From the NCBI GenBank assembly GCA_032622095.1, contig CP136069.1, positions 72,441,319 to 72,505,318 of the forward strand: a DNA stretch of 64,000 nucleotides, read 5' to 3'. The first letter of the stretch is position 1. Each line of letters opens with the position of its first letter. Under the pieces are notes generated by a model that saw only the letters and a list, made by a program, of their open reading frames with translations, was not told the DNA's origin and searched no databases. Both the position numbers and the translations under genes were made by a program. This document shows positions 34,558 to 45,436 of this stretch, piece by piece. Origin of the DNA: Siphonodentalium dalli. Lineage: Eukaryota; Mollusca; Scaphopoda; Gadilida; Siphonodentaliidae.

Positions 34558-34682
34558 TTAACCCTTTCATGACTCATGACATGAAATTTCCTGTGCCAGT
34601 GCATTCTGTTATATATGCAAGATAATGCATTGACACAGGGTTTTCGCAAAATTTCAGGAAGCTCCAGTCATAGAAGGGTTAA
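34558..34682. mobile_element. Family B MITE, internally deleted (125 bp)
   Basis: TTAA at both ends (34558-34561, 34679-34682). Only the left half of hairpin 1 and right half of hairpin 2 remain, joined at TATATGCAAGATAATGCATT. The rest was probably lost between the repeated hairpin arms. Confidence 0.88.
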
Positions 34683-35228
34683 AGACCACCTTCTACTATA
34701 TCCAACAGTAAATTTGGGAGATGAGGTTATATACAAGTGGGTTGCACTTGTCTTCCAATCCCAATGCTAAATTGTGTTACATTATGTAGGAGATACCACA
34801 CTACTGCTCGAAAACGAATACTGGCTTCGACTTTGAACTGAATTTCTTCCGCTAACTAAAAATATGAGTGTGAAGTGTGACATCCATGACTGATAGGTTG
34901 CTATTTTTTGCACACTTTCCGCATAAGAATTCAGCCTTCAGATGCAGTCCTTGTTGAGTAGTGTGACATCGGATACAACACACTGTTAAGTTAGTAATTT
35001 GTCATTTGACTTGTCACAATCTTGACACAAGCTATTGAATTTTTAATTTTTGAATGCGGCTTTTGACCGAATTAATCATTTGACTGAATTTATCACCTAA
35101 AAATAATACTGCTTCCAGTTAATTGATTGAGACTTAAAGGCACATACCCTGGTCAAACATATATTTTAATTGTGACACAAAATACATGTAGGCAGCATAA
35201 TATATACCAGATTATCACAGGTTTATAT
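34683..35228. other. No gene seen
   Basis: AT-rich; no repeat family recognised. Confidence 0.35.
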
Positions 35229-35827
35229 AGTACTGCCCTAAATAATCGACTCCTTAACCACAGCAGAAATATGGGTAATTTTTCAGGACTTAGTCGGAAA
35301 TATGGCTTGTTGCCATTCATCGGACTGAGAGCTTTCCGATGAATGGCAACAAGTCATATTTCCGACTAAATCCTGAAATGTTACCCATAATTCTGCTGTG
35401 GTTAACCCTTTACCCAACAGAAGGGCCCTGTGCCAATGCATTCTCTTATATATGCGAGTCGACCATAGGTCGCCTCGCATATATAAGAGAATGCATTGGC
35501 TTAACACATTAAAAATTATAAAATTGTTAAAGAATGTAAGAAAAAATGGTAAAAAGTGTTAAAAAAAGATTTTTTTTAGGCCAATGCATTCTCTTATATA
35601 TGCGAGGCGACCTATGGTCGACTCGCATAAATAAGAGAATGCATTGGCACAGGGCATAACTGTAACTATCACAATGTGGTCAAGGAGCCGGTTCCAATGA
35701 TATCCATATGTGTATGGTTCTATTGAGACAGACCGAAGATATTTTAGGCTGTTGAATCTTTATTTGGCCGGTTTTGGCCGGTTTGTTGGGTAAAAGGTTA
35801 AAGAGTCAATTATTTAGGGTATTGCTG
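35229..35827. mobile_element. Family A MITE split by a nested TTAA element
   Basis: Left arm, loop and inner right arm occupy 35229-35405 (loop shortened to GGACTGAGAGC). The right terminus resumes at 35798 (TTAAAGAGTCAATTATTTAG, GGTATTGCTG). Without the insert the arm reads as in the other copies. Confidence 0.93.
35402..35801. mobile_element. B-prime: TTAA element nested in A
   Basis: TTAA at 35402-35405 and 35798-35801. Terminal inverted repeats CCCTTTACCCAACA and TGTTGGGTAAAAGG differ from those of family B. Two hairpin modules, CATTCTCTTATATATGCGAG with a central CGACC/GGTCG, match B's. A ~150-bp segment unique to this element follows (GGTTCTATTGAGACAGACCG, GGCCGGTTTTGGCCGG). No coding frame. 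Confidence 0.93.
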
Positions 35828-36062
35828 TATTTGCATACTGTTTGTTTACATTTTCCAGATATTGTGTTTTACAAATCCATTTTTGCTGTATTTTTTTGAC
35901 AATAATAGTTTAATGATACATTCCTCATATGGGCGTAGCGGTTTAATGATACTTTCCTCATATGGGTGTAGCGGTTGAGTTGTAAAATATGAGTTTGAAG
36001 TAGTGAAATAAACACTTAATATGTCTTGAACAAGTGGAACCTCGGGTGTTGGCATACCATAT

Positions 36063-36365
36063 GGTGCCAATTTGAAAGATCAGCAGCGGGACATATCCCA
36101 AATATAACACAAACAAAGGAGAAAATGGGAAACATCATCATCACATCTGCAACTCAAGACTGAGCTGTATGCCTGGATGGACAGAAAACCACTATTTTCA
36201 GAAAAAACAAAGAAGGATAACTCTAAGATGGAAACCCAAACAATGTCATTGAAACCTCTTGAAGTAGTCCTAATGAAGAACCAAATTTCATTAAATTCTT
36301 GTACCCTTAAGCTGAAATATAAGCCCGGATGGACGAACAAACACAGATAGACAACAAATTAAATC
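36063..36365 (+). repeat. Dispersed repeat with GGATGGAC-type ends
   Basis: CCTGGATGGACAGAAAACCA and, 150 bp later, CCCGGATGGACGAACAAACA end two related modules. AACCAAATTTCATTAAATTC precedes the second. Resembles the 26.3 and 31.9 kb repeats in layout. Confidence 0.45.
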
Positions 36366-36566
36366 CAGTACAGCCCCCGTTTTTCCAGGGTTAAATCTAT
36401 GACTCAGAAGAATGACGATATAAAGGCCATCTACAATGACAATACTATGTACATTGAGGACATGAGAAAACCTTTGTGTACCACAACATTAATACAGTGC
36501 ATAAAATATTTTATTTCATGAGATAGTAATCTGTAACAATATTTACTACACATCCCTAAATAGAAT

Positions 36567-36842
36567 CAAGCCTCGATTTAGTGTGGCTGACATATGCAGA
36601 ATGAGGTCCCCAGAGTGTGAATTTGGTAAAGCTATCACTCATGATGGGCTAGCATCACCAAATTCACCCTCTGGGGACCTCATTCTGCTTAGGCCTTATC
36701 TTTTGGGAAGTATCTAGTGTCAATTTATCATTATTTTTAGTTACTTTCTGTTCAGTTTCTATATCCCCTAATTTGCAGAAAATAAATCGAGGTGACTAAT
36801 TGGGTGAAGATCACCAAATTCTCCCATAGCAGTTGAGGCCAC
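36567..36842. mobile_element. Family C MITE, right-truncated
   Basis: Left terminus TCAAGCCTCGATTTAGTGTG and complete first stem, then linker to CTCCCATAGCAGTTGAGGCC. The second stem is absent. Confidence 0.8.
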
Positions 36843-37600
36843 TTACACCCCTATACTACTATAGTACAACAACCCTAGGTTCTCATAATAAAGTGGGTTA
36901 GCTCTGACCTGTTTTTCACACTCAGATAAGTTTTATTTACTGCGATGAATGTAATCTTTTGTCCTACCGTGCACCTAACAAGAGCACTCCCCAGTGCATG
37001 CTTCATGCACACGATTTTCTGTTTTTTTTTAACAATATGGGTCACCCAAGTTCAACAAAACGGCATTTCTTTGCTATTATATTAAGTGTGCACTGTTGCA
37101 TACTGCTGAGAGGAATGAATAGTTGTCAATTTCAGCCTGTCGCCTCTATTAATACTCTTGACATACAATGTACAGTAACACAGACTTACTGTCAAAAAGA
37201 GTATTGTATCTACGGAACTTATTCAGCCTCAGTGGTTAAGAACCTTAAATAGAAAGGTGAGAAGTCAAAAGTGGATCTCTTTACAAAATGTTAACAAGTG
37301 CATATATATGTGTGTATATTGCCGAAAATCAAAAAGCATTTTGATTTTCAAGTTCGGAAATTTGTATAGGGTAACGCTGATCTCAAGATATTTATGACAA
37401 AGAAAAAGCAAAAACAGAAGATAAAAATTCTAACAGAACAATGGGAAAGGATCATTTCATAAGTATGGTAAAACTAATATTCACAAACAGACGAATTAAC
37501 ATTCCAAACAGGATGCCGAAAGACAAAAATCATTTCAAAAGTACAGTAAGCTATCTCAAATAATACACTTTCAGTGAAAACAACAATAAAATTACTTGGA
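36843..37600. other. No gene recognised
   Basis: A 97-residue frame at 36959-37252 has no identifiable domain. Otherwise AT-rich, unique sequence. Confidence 0.3.
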
Positions 37601-37666
37601 AACCTTCACCATATGGCAGATTATGTACACATTATGCATATTATACATGTATGCAGAGATTGAAAT

Positions 37667-38702
37667 TAGGGTTTAATATATTCCCGGATTTTGCGGAACC
37701 GGGAACGGGACTGAAAACGTCATCAGAACCGGGAACCGGGAATTTTCCCGGGTAATTTACAGACCAACAGGAATGACTGACAACTGAATATTTCGTGGTT
37801 TAAAGACACAGAAACACACGTAGGGCACATAACATATTCTGTATATTCTTATGTCAGACTTATTTTCAGGTACATACATCAAAATAAACAAATAAAACAT
37901 ACCATCTTCCAAAGTTCCTAACTTCCGACCGCGTAATTTCGTAATTACTATGGAAATGTCATGGACCGATCGCAAATGCTTTTGACAGCCCCCCTGTGGA
38001 GCTTCCGCTAACACTCAGGAGCGTCATGCACTTTTTGCATCGTGCTTTGTCTGGATGCACTTTCTCAAAGTGCTCCCATACCGGCGATAGATTTTGCCTA
38101 CTCGCCATTCGGTCAAATTCGGTGGTAAACTTGGTCTGTTATATAATCCCAGCCGATTTGCAGGTGAGTACTGAGCACACAATAAATGATTCTGAATTTC
38201 TGAGAAATCTGACGTCATGCACTTCAGACGAAGTTAAAGATTAAAGAGTGAATACATGGTCACCTTTGGGCTTTGGCACGTGAATTGTGTCATTCTTATT
38301 TATAGACACTCAAATAGCTCAATGTGCCTCACGTTAGTCACGTATACACATTGTGGCATTACACAACCATGTTCATCCCGTTACTCTGTGAGTCCCGTGA
38401 CCAACGAGTCTGCGACTGGGACACCACGGATTACGAGTGAGTGACTAGTGAGTGACGCGACTGTGCATGCAGCATGCGTCGATGCCAATCATGACTCTTT
38501 AAATTGTTGACCCTGCTTCCGTGCGGGCAGACATTAATATTCACGTTTTGTTCTATGAAAAGAAATCATATATTGGCTCTAATATCAAACATATTACACT
38601 AATTATATAGGGACTTTGATTCCCGGTTCTGCTCATTGAATTTCCCGGGAATCGGGACCGACTGCCGGAACCGGGAATTCCCGGTCCCAGGATTAAACCC
38701 TA
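37667..38702 (-). mobile_element. hAT-type DNA transposon, 1036 bp, non-autonomous
   Basis: Terminal inverted repeats are TAGGGTTTAAT and ATTAAACCCTA, followed inside by subterminal CCCGG/CCGGG clusters (CCGGGAACGGG, GGAACCGGGAATTCCCGG). A perfect 8-bp target duplication ATTGAAAT lies at 37659-37666 and 38703-38710. The paralogous site at 41132-41139 has ATTGAAAT once and no element. An 8-bp duplication and a BED-type exon both indicate hAT. The length is far below an autonomous element. CpG is better kept than in neighbouring DNA, which suggests a recent insertion. Confidence 0.92.
37920..38107 (-). pseudogene. hAT transposase N-terminal BED zinc-finger exon, frameshifted
   Basis: A minus-strand ATG at 38107-38105 opens a frame starting MASRQNLSPVWEHFEKV. 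It contains CKKC as the first metal-binding pair and then SGSST. The expected second half (LxxHLRxxH) appears one frame over as QKHLRSVHD. The shift coincides with a run of six G near 37992, so an indel in this homopolymer is the simplest cause. Together they give the BED order W-x-H-F, C-x2-C, H-x4-H. Downstream at about 37898 AAGATG/GTATGT resembles a splice donor. Catalytic domain and hATC dimerisation domain are absent. BED fingers bind DNA; here the gene is broken. Confidence 0.8.
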
Positions 38703-38783
38703 ATTGAAATTGAGTCATGTCTCATGTGTACACAAACATGGTGGATTTCAGGCCAAAACCTCAATTTATATGCAGGTAATAGT

Positions 38784-39028
38784 TTAACCCTTTCAAGACG
38801 GCCGGGAGTTGCGCTGGTGCAGTATTAAAGATCCTGTGCTATTACATTCTCTTATATATGCGAGTCTCCCATAGGGAGCCTCACATATATAAGAGAACGC
38901 ACTGGCTTACAAAGTTAAGGTAAATATTGTTTGTAGACAATGTATTCTCCCTATGAAAGACTCGCATATAAAAGAGAATGCATTGGCATTTTTGCAAAAT
39001 TTCAAGAAACTCGTCAGGGAAGGGTTAA
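38784..39028. mobile_element. Family B MITE in repeat H
   Basis: TTAA at 38784-38787 and 39025-39028. The paralogous unit reads ATATTAAGCTTAAAAGG at 41194-41210 with one TTAA, so insertion duplicated TTAA. Both hairpins are present. Confidence 0.95.
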
Positions 39029-39613
39029 AGCTTAAAAGGAAATATCTGCTAAATTTCCTGTTGGAAATATTTGTGATGGTGTGCAAATGTTTGTTGCAAA
39101 TTGCGGCATCGACTATAAATGAATCAATATTTGCACTATCATTAGTGCATCATGAAAATCATAAACAGACGTGATGACTTTATAAAAGACATATTGCAGA
39201 CGATGACTTCATAAGACTGATATAGAATTGACGCATATTCCAATATTGGTTTTAGTAATGCAAAAAGTCCCTGATGACGTAAATTGGAAATCAACAGAAG
39301 AGTGCATTGAGTGCACTGCTGTAACATGATGACATGAACCGACATATTATCCCTATAAAAGGGTACCAAAGCTAAACGGAAATGTCTACTAAATTTCCCC
39401 TTAGAATCTTTGTGATGATATGAGAATGCTTGTACAATGCAGTCTTGTCTCAACTGACAAATCAATAATTGCACCAGAGATCATCCTAGAGGGAGAGATA
39501 GAAGATTTCCTCCCTCTGATGGAAGAATCATTGTTCTTCAAAGGGTCTAAAGGCCTTCGAAGTACCGTAGGTTAAAGCAAAATAATTTTTTTATAAAAGT
39601 CTGTAAAACAACT

Positions 39614-39826
39614 ACAGTAATGCCCTAAATAATCGGCTCCTTAACCAAAGCAGAATTATGGGTAACTTTTCAGGATTTAGTCGGAAATATGGCTTGTTGC
39701 CATTCATCGGAAAGCTCTTACTGAGAGCTCTCCATGAATGGCAATAAGCCGTATTTCCAACTAAATCCTGAAAAGTTACCCATAATTCTGCTATGGTTAA
39801 GGAGTCGATTATTTAGGGCATTACTG
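39614..39826. mobile_element. Family A MITE, full palindrome
   Basis: 213 bp, TA flanks. Left terminus CAGTAATGCCCTAAATAATC, with a GGCTCC change. The right loop-proximal arm reads GAGAGCTCTCCATGAATGGC. Confidence 0.95.
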
Positions 39827-40210
39827 TATCATCAGCAAGCAAATGTCAATATAGATCGACTTTGTTGTTACTTTCATTATTTATAACTCTCCAACAATTA
39901 ACATGTCAAATCCAATGTTATGTAATTATTACTGTTACAGCCAGCTACATGTACATTACCGACCAATGTCCAATTAATCCAATAAAATATCGAAACCTAG
40001 CGGTAAAGATTAGAAAAGATACAAATAATGAAAAATATTCGAAAAACAGATTTAGACTAAATTATTTGAATGTAAGAATGTTTATTTAACAATGGCTTTA
40101 ACATGTGAAATGTTGTTATTGGAGTATTATTTTTTTGTCAATGTGAGAACAAAGTGCTATATTTTCCCCATGTTCTTCTTAGTGATGATCAATATACAGA
40201 ATAACAATTT

Positions 40211-40471
40211 AAAGTTACTCAATCCGATTACCACTTGACTTTAGAGTTATCCATCTTCATCTGCAAATTTTGACCGAGACCGTTGATTTGACGACTCTTT
40301 CCTGGGCCACAAATAATTACAAATTTCGAGAAATAAAAAATTTGAAAAATCGATATCTGATCACTCTGAGCTTTGAATGGGTGGGTTTCTCAACTCGAAT
40401 CAAATATTTTTTACCCCCGAAGCCAAATAAATTGTAATTTGGGAGCGTTATTTCGGATTATGCATCTATAA
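40211..40471 (-). mobile_element. Family M repeat, copy 3
   Basis: Read on the minus strand it starts AGATGCATAATCCGAAATAA, passes CAATTTATTTGGCTTCGGGG and ends GGTAATCGGATTGAGTAAC. The middle is diverged from the 3.6 kb copy. Confidence 0.6.
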
Positions 40472-40742
40472 TGATTTATCACACTACCCACTGTGAAAGC
40501 GTTTGTGTTAAACTTTCTTTCCAATAAATTGACCGGTGAAGCAGGTCATTAATTTTTAAAACCCTCCCTCCCTCCTTTTTGTGTTTGTTTTGGAATAAAC
40601 ACAGGATTAATGTCTGTCTTTTTGCCTACATGTACATGTGGTTATTGTGCCTAAAAAAATTGTCACTCACATGTTTGTAATTGTTACTACTACATTTATT
40701 GTATAAGCTTCCAGTAAATAAGTATGTTTTTCTGAACAGGTA

Positions 40743-40796
40743 CAGTAATGCCCTAAGTAATCGACTCCATAACCACAGCAGAATTATGGGTAACTT
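40743..40796. mobile_element. Family A fragment (left terminus)
   Basis: CAGTAATGCCCTAAGTAATC to GAATTATGGGTAACTT, after which similarity ends abruptly. Confidence 0.85.
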
Positions 40797-40906
40797 GCAT
40801 GTGTATGCCTCACGAAATTATATAGTATATTGTTCAGCCACTTACTATTTTATATGCACATGAATTCAACTCAAAAGATGTGTTTGATTGCATATGTCAT
40901 ATAAAA

Positions 40907-41585
40907 CCTAAAAAGAAATGTCTGCTAAATTTCTTGTTGGAAATCTTTGTGATGAAGTGCAAATGTTTGTTGAATAGCAGTATTGACTATAGATGAAACG
41001 ACTAGTGTGCATCATGAAAATCATAATCGCCATATGGCTGATTATTTATATATACACTATGCATATTATATATGGAGATTGAAATCACCATATGTCTGAC
41101 TATTTATACACTCTGCATATTCAATACAAAGATTGAAATGATCCATGTGGATTTCTGGCCAAAACCTCTATATATATGCATGTCATCGTCCATATATTAA
41201 GCTTAAAAGGAAATGTCAGCTAAATTTCCTGTTAGAAAAATTTGTGATGATGCGCAATTGTTTGTTGAATAGCAATATCGACTATATTAATGAATCAACA
41301 GTTCGCATCGTCATTTGTGCATCGTGAAAATCATCAAGAGACAAGATGAATTTATAATGACATATTTCAGACAATGACTTCATAAGACTGATATAGAATT
41401 GATGCATATAATCGGCTTATTCCAATATTGGTTTTAGTCATGCAAAAATTCCCTGATGACGTAAATAGGAAATCAACAGAAGCGTGCATTAATGGGGTAG
41501 TCAGCATTGAGTGCACTGGCTGTATCACGATGACCCGGAATATTGTCCCCCCTATAAAGGGCACAAAAGCACGTTCAATAAGCCA
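40907..41585 (+). repeat. Repeat H block 2 (unoccupied)
   Basis: Two ~295-bp units beginning near 40915 and 41209 (AAATGTCTGCTAAATTTCTT and AAATGTCAGCTAAATTTCCT). Between them lie two copies of a CACTATGCATATTATATATG, GAGATTGAAATC type segment. It retains the empty sites for the hAT at 37667 and the B at 38784. Confidence 0.75.
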
Positions 41586-41837
41586 ATGCAAATTGCATAA
41601 CCATCAAGTGGACACTAGAGACACTCTGCAGAACTAATACAATTAAACAGCAGTATACAAGACACTCTTTGTTCTCTGCGTTGGCATGCCAACTGGACCG
41701 GATCCAAATGCATTCTGGGCATTCGCCTGCAGACCACTGATTCCATTATCTAATTCTATTGCCCCTGCTATGCACTCCCACATGGAATTGAAGAGTTAAC
41801 CCCATCCACACAAGATATAATTTATTATTGTTTTCTG

Positions 41838-42066
41838 CCTCGGCAGGAATCGGCCTAGCGGTTTCAAATTTTAAAAAGTCACTTCTCCCTGTTTGGTTAT
41901 TAGGGAGAAGTGGACTGTTATCAGGGAGAAGTAACTATGGATAAAATTCAATTTACACCCAAACATCACCCTCTATGATTCAAAAAGTATTATGCAGCAC
42001 AAGTAGACATTAACATAACCACTACAGTGAGGACACTATTATAATCAGGAAATACAAATGTATACT
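41838..42066 (+). mobile_element. Family E element, cut short by D
   Basis: CGGCCTAGCGGTTTCAAATT, GGTTATTAGGGAGAAGTGG, CAATTTACACCCAAACATCA, GGACACTATTATAATCAGG. It lacks the A insertion seen at 21.6 kb and ends where D starts. Confidence 0.75.
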
Positions 42067-42483
42067 AGATCATGCCATGAATCTCTACTTTAGCTATGCC
42101 CATAGAGATCATATTTTACCAGTACAAACAACTGGTACAAACCTGGGAAATTTGTTGTGTTGTGACAGGGAAGTGTATAATATTGTAAAAACAGTGCAGG
42201 TATTATATTTATTAGATATTACCTGTTCCTTAATAATGTACAGGTACTTCACTGTAGGTGAAGGTCTCCACTCAAAATTGTATGATTTTAGTGACTCTGT
42301 GGGCAAATTTGCTTTTGAGTCGCCTTATAATTCTGGAATTTCTCCTGGGTAATTAATTCAATGTTTATTGCGATATCGGCTCACAAAAGTCCAAAAAAGT
42401 ATGTAATCTCGAGCTGGGACCATCCCCTAATGTGAATAAGATTATCGAAGAACAAATATTAACAAAGAAATAATACAAGTACA
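42067..42483. mobile_element. Family D element, right end truncated
   Basis: CTAGATCATGCCATGAATCT through the centre (TCTCCTGGGTAATTAATTCA, GCTCACAAAAGTCC) into the mirrored arm as far as ACAAAGAAATAATACAAG. The final ~90 bp are missing. Confidence 0.75.
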
Positions 42484-42584
42484 GGAGGAGTCCTATTTAT
42501 TGGGGAGGTTTTTTAATTTTTTAATTTTTTTTTAAATTAGTAGGAGCCGTCTCAGGTCTGGACTAGGGATTGGCGGGTTACCGA

Positions 42585-42690
42585 AACATCATATTTTTTT
42601 GGCCTTATTGTCTGAACATCTCTACAAATGAATGAGAACAGCCCAAAAATGAATAGTATGCTTTTACAACAGATTGGGAGAATCCACTTA
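42585..42690. mobile_element. Family F right-half fragment
   Basis: GTCTGAACATCTCTACAAAT, TACAACAGATTGGGAGAATC, then CACTTAA, as in the right half at 25.9-26.0 kb. The B element starts at that TTAA. Confidence 0.5.
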
Positions 42691-42912
42691 ATCCTTCCAT
42701 AACTGGAGCTTCCTGAAATTTTGCGAAAACCCTGTGCCAATGCATTCTCTTATATATGCGAGTCTCCCAATATTTACCCTGACCTTATGAACAGTGCATT
42801 CTCTTATATATGCTAGGCTCCCTAAGGGAGTATTAAATCATATAAAAACAGATTGCACTGGCACATGATCTTCAATGCTGTACCAGCGCAACACCAACCA
42901 TGGAAGGGTTAA
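42688..42912. mobile_element. Family B MITE
   Basis: TTAA at both ends (42688-42691, 42909-42912). Hairpin 1 has lost its right arm (GCGAGTCTCCCAATATTTAC); hairpin 2 carries a degenerate right arm. Confidence 0.9.
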
Positions 42913-43579
42913 AACACTAAATCTATATCAGTTTGTTGCCTTCCCTTTGTGCACTATAAACAGATGACTGAAAAAGGATCCCATGCACAGGAATTGTGCC
43001 TTATAAATTTTATCGACAGATTTTAGATCTGCAGAGCACTGTCCTTAAGGGATATTTTCTGACAAGCACGATCCCCCCCCCCCCTGCATAAGACTGATTG
43101 TACATACAATATCCTGCTTTATAATGTTTGTTGACAATTAGATCAATACTGATATCAGTGCCTTTCATTGTCCAGCTGTTCATTATAAATTGATGAAGTG
43201 AAATGAATTATCCATAGGCTAAATCTTCATTCCTCATACATGATAACATACTGATTCATGGTACAAATGATCCTAACAATGCAAAATGCAGGCTACTAAA
43301 CCCTTCCCCTACCATTATACTAGGGATATATAGCCACAAATCAGAGGGAGAAACAGGTCGAAAATATTATAAGATGAACTGAAATTAATTATCTACATGC
43401 AGGCTGTATTCCTGATACACGATAAACATACTGATTCATGGTCCAAATGATCCTCCCAATGCAAAATGCAGGTGATTAAAAAATTAAAAATAATTATATA
43501 TTTTAAAGTTTCAACAAGCTGCATAAAAATACAAGTTATGCCTCAAAAGCATCTTGAATGAAGAATTTAACTAAAAGCC
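42913..43579. other. No gene; one imperfect duplication
   Basis: ATACTGATTCATGGTACAAA, TGATCCTAACAATGCAAAAT at 43249 recurs as ATACTGATTCATGGTCCAAA, TGATCCTCCCAATGCAAAAT at 43429, preceded each time by TTCCTCATACATGATAA-like sequence. A C-run lies at 43073-43084. Confidence 0.5.
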
Positions 43580-43840
43580 TTAACCCTTTCATGACGGGAG
43601 CCATGCTAGTGAAGCAGTAAAGATCATGTGCCAGTGCATTCTCTTATATATGTCGCCCATAGGGAGCTTCATATATAAGAGAATGCACCGGCTTACATGG
43701 TCAAGGTAAGTATTCATTATTGTCAGGCCAATGGAATATCTCTTATATATGCGAGGCTCCCTATGGGAGACTCGCATTTATGTGAAAATGCATTGGCACA
43801 TGGTTTTCTCAAATTTCAGGAAGCTCCAGTCAAGAGTTAA
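43580..43840. mobile_element. Family B MITE, both hairpins present
   Basis: TTAA at 43580-43583 and 43837-43840; 261 bp. Hairpin 1 is shortened at its centre; hairpin 2 is complete except for a TTTATGTG change. Confidence 0.92.
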
Positions 43841-44044
43841 AGAACAGTGTAACTATATCAAATGTTAATTTGATAAAAAAAATTTAATATTAAGTTATTT
43901 AAAAAATATAGTAAAAGGTTGCCGATGACAGTGTCCCCTGAAACGGTGCTACCGCCAAGATGGCTAACTCCAAGGTGGCTAACTCCGAGATTGTCAGTAT
44001 TAGGAATAAAATTATTTAATCCACATAACATTTTCACTCTGATT

Positions 44045-44425
44045 AAAGACCAAAAAATGGCGAGAATTCGTCAAACTAAGAGGCATAACTCAGGTAAGAA
44101 AAATCGGCCAAATCATCCCAAGATATTTTGGCAACCAACTAATAAACAAAACATTATTGTAATTGGTTAATATTTGTCCGAGTTATTGGCAACTTATTGC
44201 GCTTACGACAAAAAAAAAAAATCGTCAAATTAAGGGGCATAACTGAGGTAATGACCAAAAAAATGGTGAAAATCGTCAAACTAAAGGGCAAAACTCAGGT
44301 AAGAAAAATCGGACGAAGCTGGTTTTCGAACTCCTCCAAGATATTGTGGCAACCAACTCAAATGAAAAAATATTGAAATTGTTTAATATTTCTTTGAGTT
44401 ATTGCGTTTACGACCAGGATGCATG
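44045..44425 (+). repeat. Dispersed repeat in two or three modules
   Basis: CGTCAAACTAAGAGGCATAA, CTCAGGTAAGAAAAATCGG, CCAAGATATT.TGGCAACCAA, GAGTTATTG and GTTTACGACC recur in order, with a short partial module between. It ends in a GGATGGATGG-type run. Non-coding; the layout is like other dispersed repeats of marine invertebrates. Confidence 0.6.
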
Positions 44426-45436
44426 GATGGATGGTGCCGATTTCTTTTGTGCCCCAAAATTTATATATTTTCTGGGGGAAAATTAAAATCCTATAGGAAT
44501 CTATATGGGAGTGGTTGTAATATAATCGCACACATTTTGATCACAACTGTATTGAGATTGCACCTGAATATGCCAGCAATTATAGTTGTTTACTGATCAG
44601 AGTAAACCTTAGGTGGGTGAGAATTAAATAAGTGGGACTGACTGCAAATTCAAACATTTATTTATCTCCCACCACTATCAATGAATTTCCCTCTCCAGTG
44701 TCAAATCAAAGGCATGATTGCATAACCACTGGTACATAACAAACAGAAAGCAATACATAATCAACACTCCAAGGCAGGAAATTGAAAACCTTGCTCCTGC
44801 CTATTCATAGCTTGACCAGCACCTGTGTTGTATATATGATCAGTTTGAATTTCTTGGCATTTGGGGCATATTCATGACAAAGCCACCCCATTGTGCCGGG
44901 ATATTACATCAAAGTTAGAGTCGTAAGTGAGACCTGTCTCTATATAAAGAGATAAATAAGAAGGACATATATGTGGGGGGTTCAAATTAATGACACCTTT
45001 CTGCTTCCGTAAAGTGAAGTTTGTAAAGAATTTGATATTCGTGTGAGTGAAACTGACCCATTCAGGTGCATGAGAAAATTTACTGGTACCATTACAAGTA
45101 CATGCACCTTTTTCTGACCTATGAGCAGTATCTATTAAAATAATGAGTAGCCAGAGGCGACACTGAAGAACAGAATAAAGAAATGTTGTCGGCCAGCTGT
45201 TGGTGGAAATATTTTGCTAGTTTTTAAAAAATTAAATATTTGATATCTAAATGGAACTGCTCAACTTTTAATAATAATATTGGATTCTTGGTCATCTTGC
45301 ATTTCAATTAAGATTGTAGTGATTAAAATATTATGTTATTAAAATTCTGGTGTTTAAAATAATATGATTTTATTTAGTGTTTAAAATAAACTGTAAGTCA
45401 GATTCTAGTGTTTCAAATATTATGTAATTTTCAGAC
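44426..45436. other. No gene recognised
   Basis: AT-rich unique sequence. Near 45310-45420 the words GTGTTTAAAATAATATGATT, AGTGTTTAAAATAAA and TAGTGTTTCAAATATTATG form a weak local repeat. Confidence 0.35.

Larger units (their letters stand above)
37604..39480 (+). repeat. Repeat H block 1, with two insertions
   Basis: Ignoring the hAT element (37667-38702) and a B MITE (38784-39028), this block aligns with 41085-41560: ACCATATGGCAGATTATGTA, GTGGATTTCAGGCCAAAACC, GGAAATATCTGCTAAATTTC, GACTTCATAAGACTGATATA, CCAATATTGGTTTTAGT. The GCTAAATTTCC unit recurs at about 39038 and 39372, so the block is itself a tandem of ~300-bp units. Confidence 0.75.
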
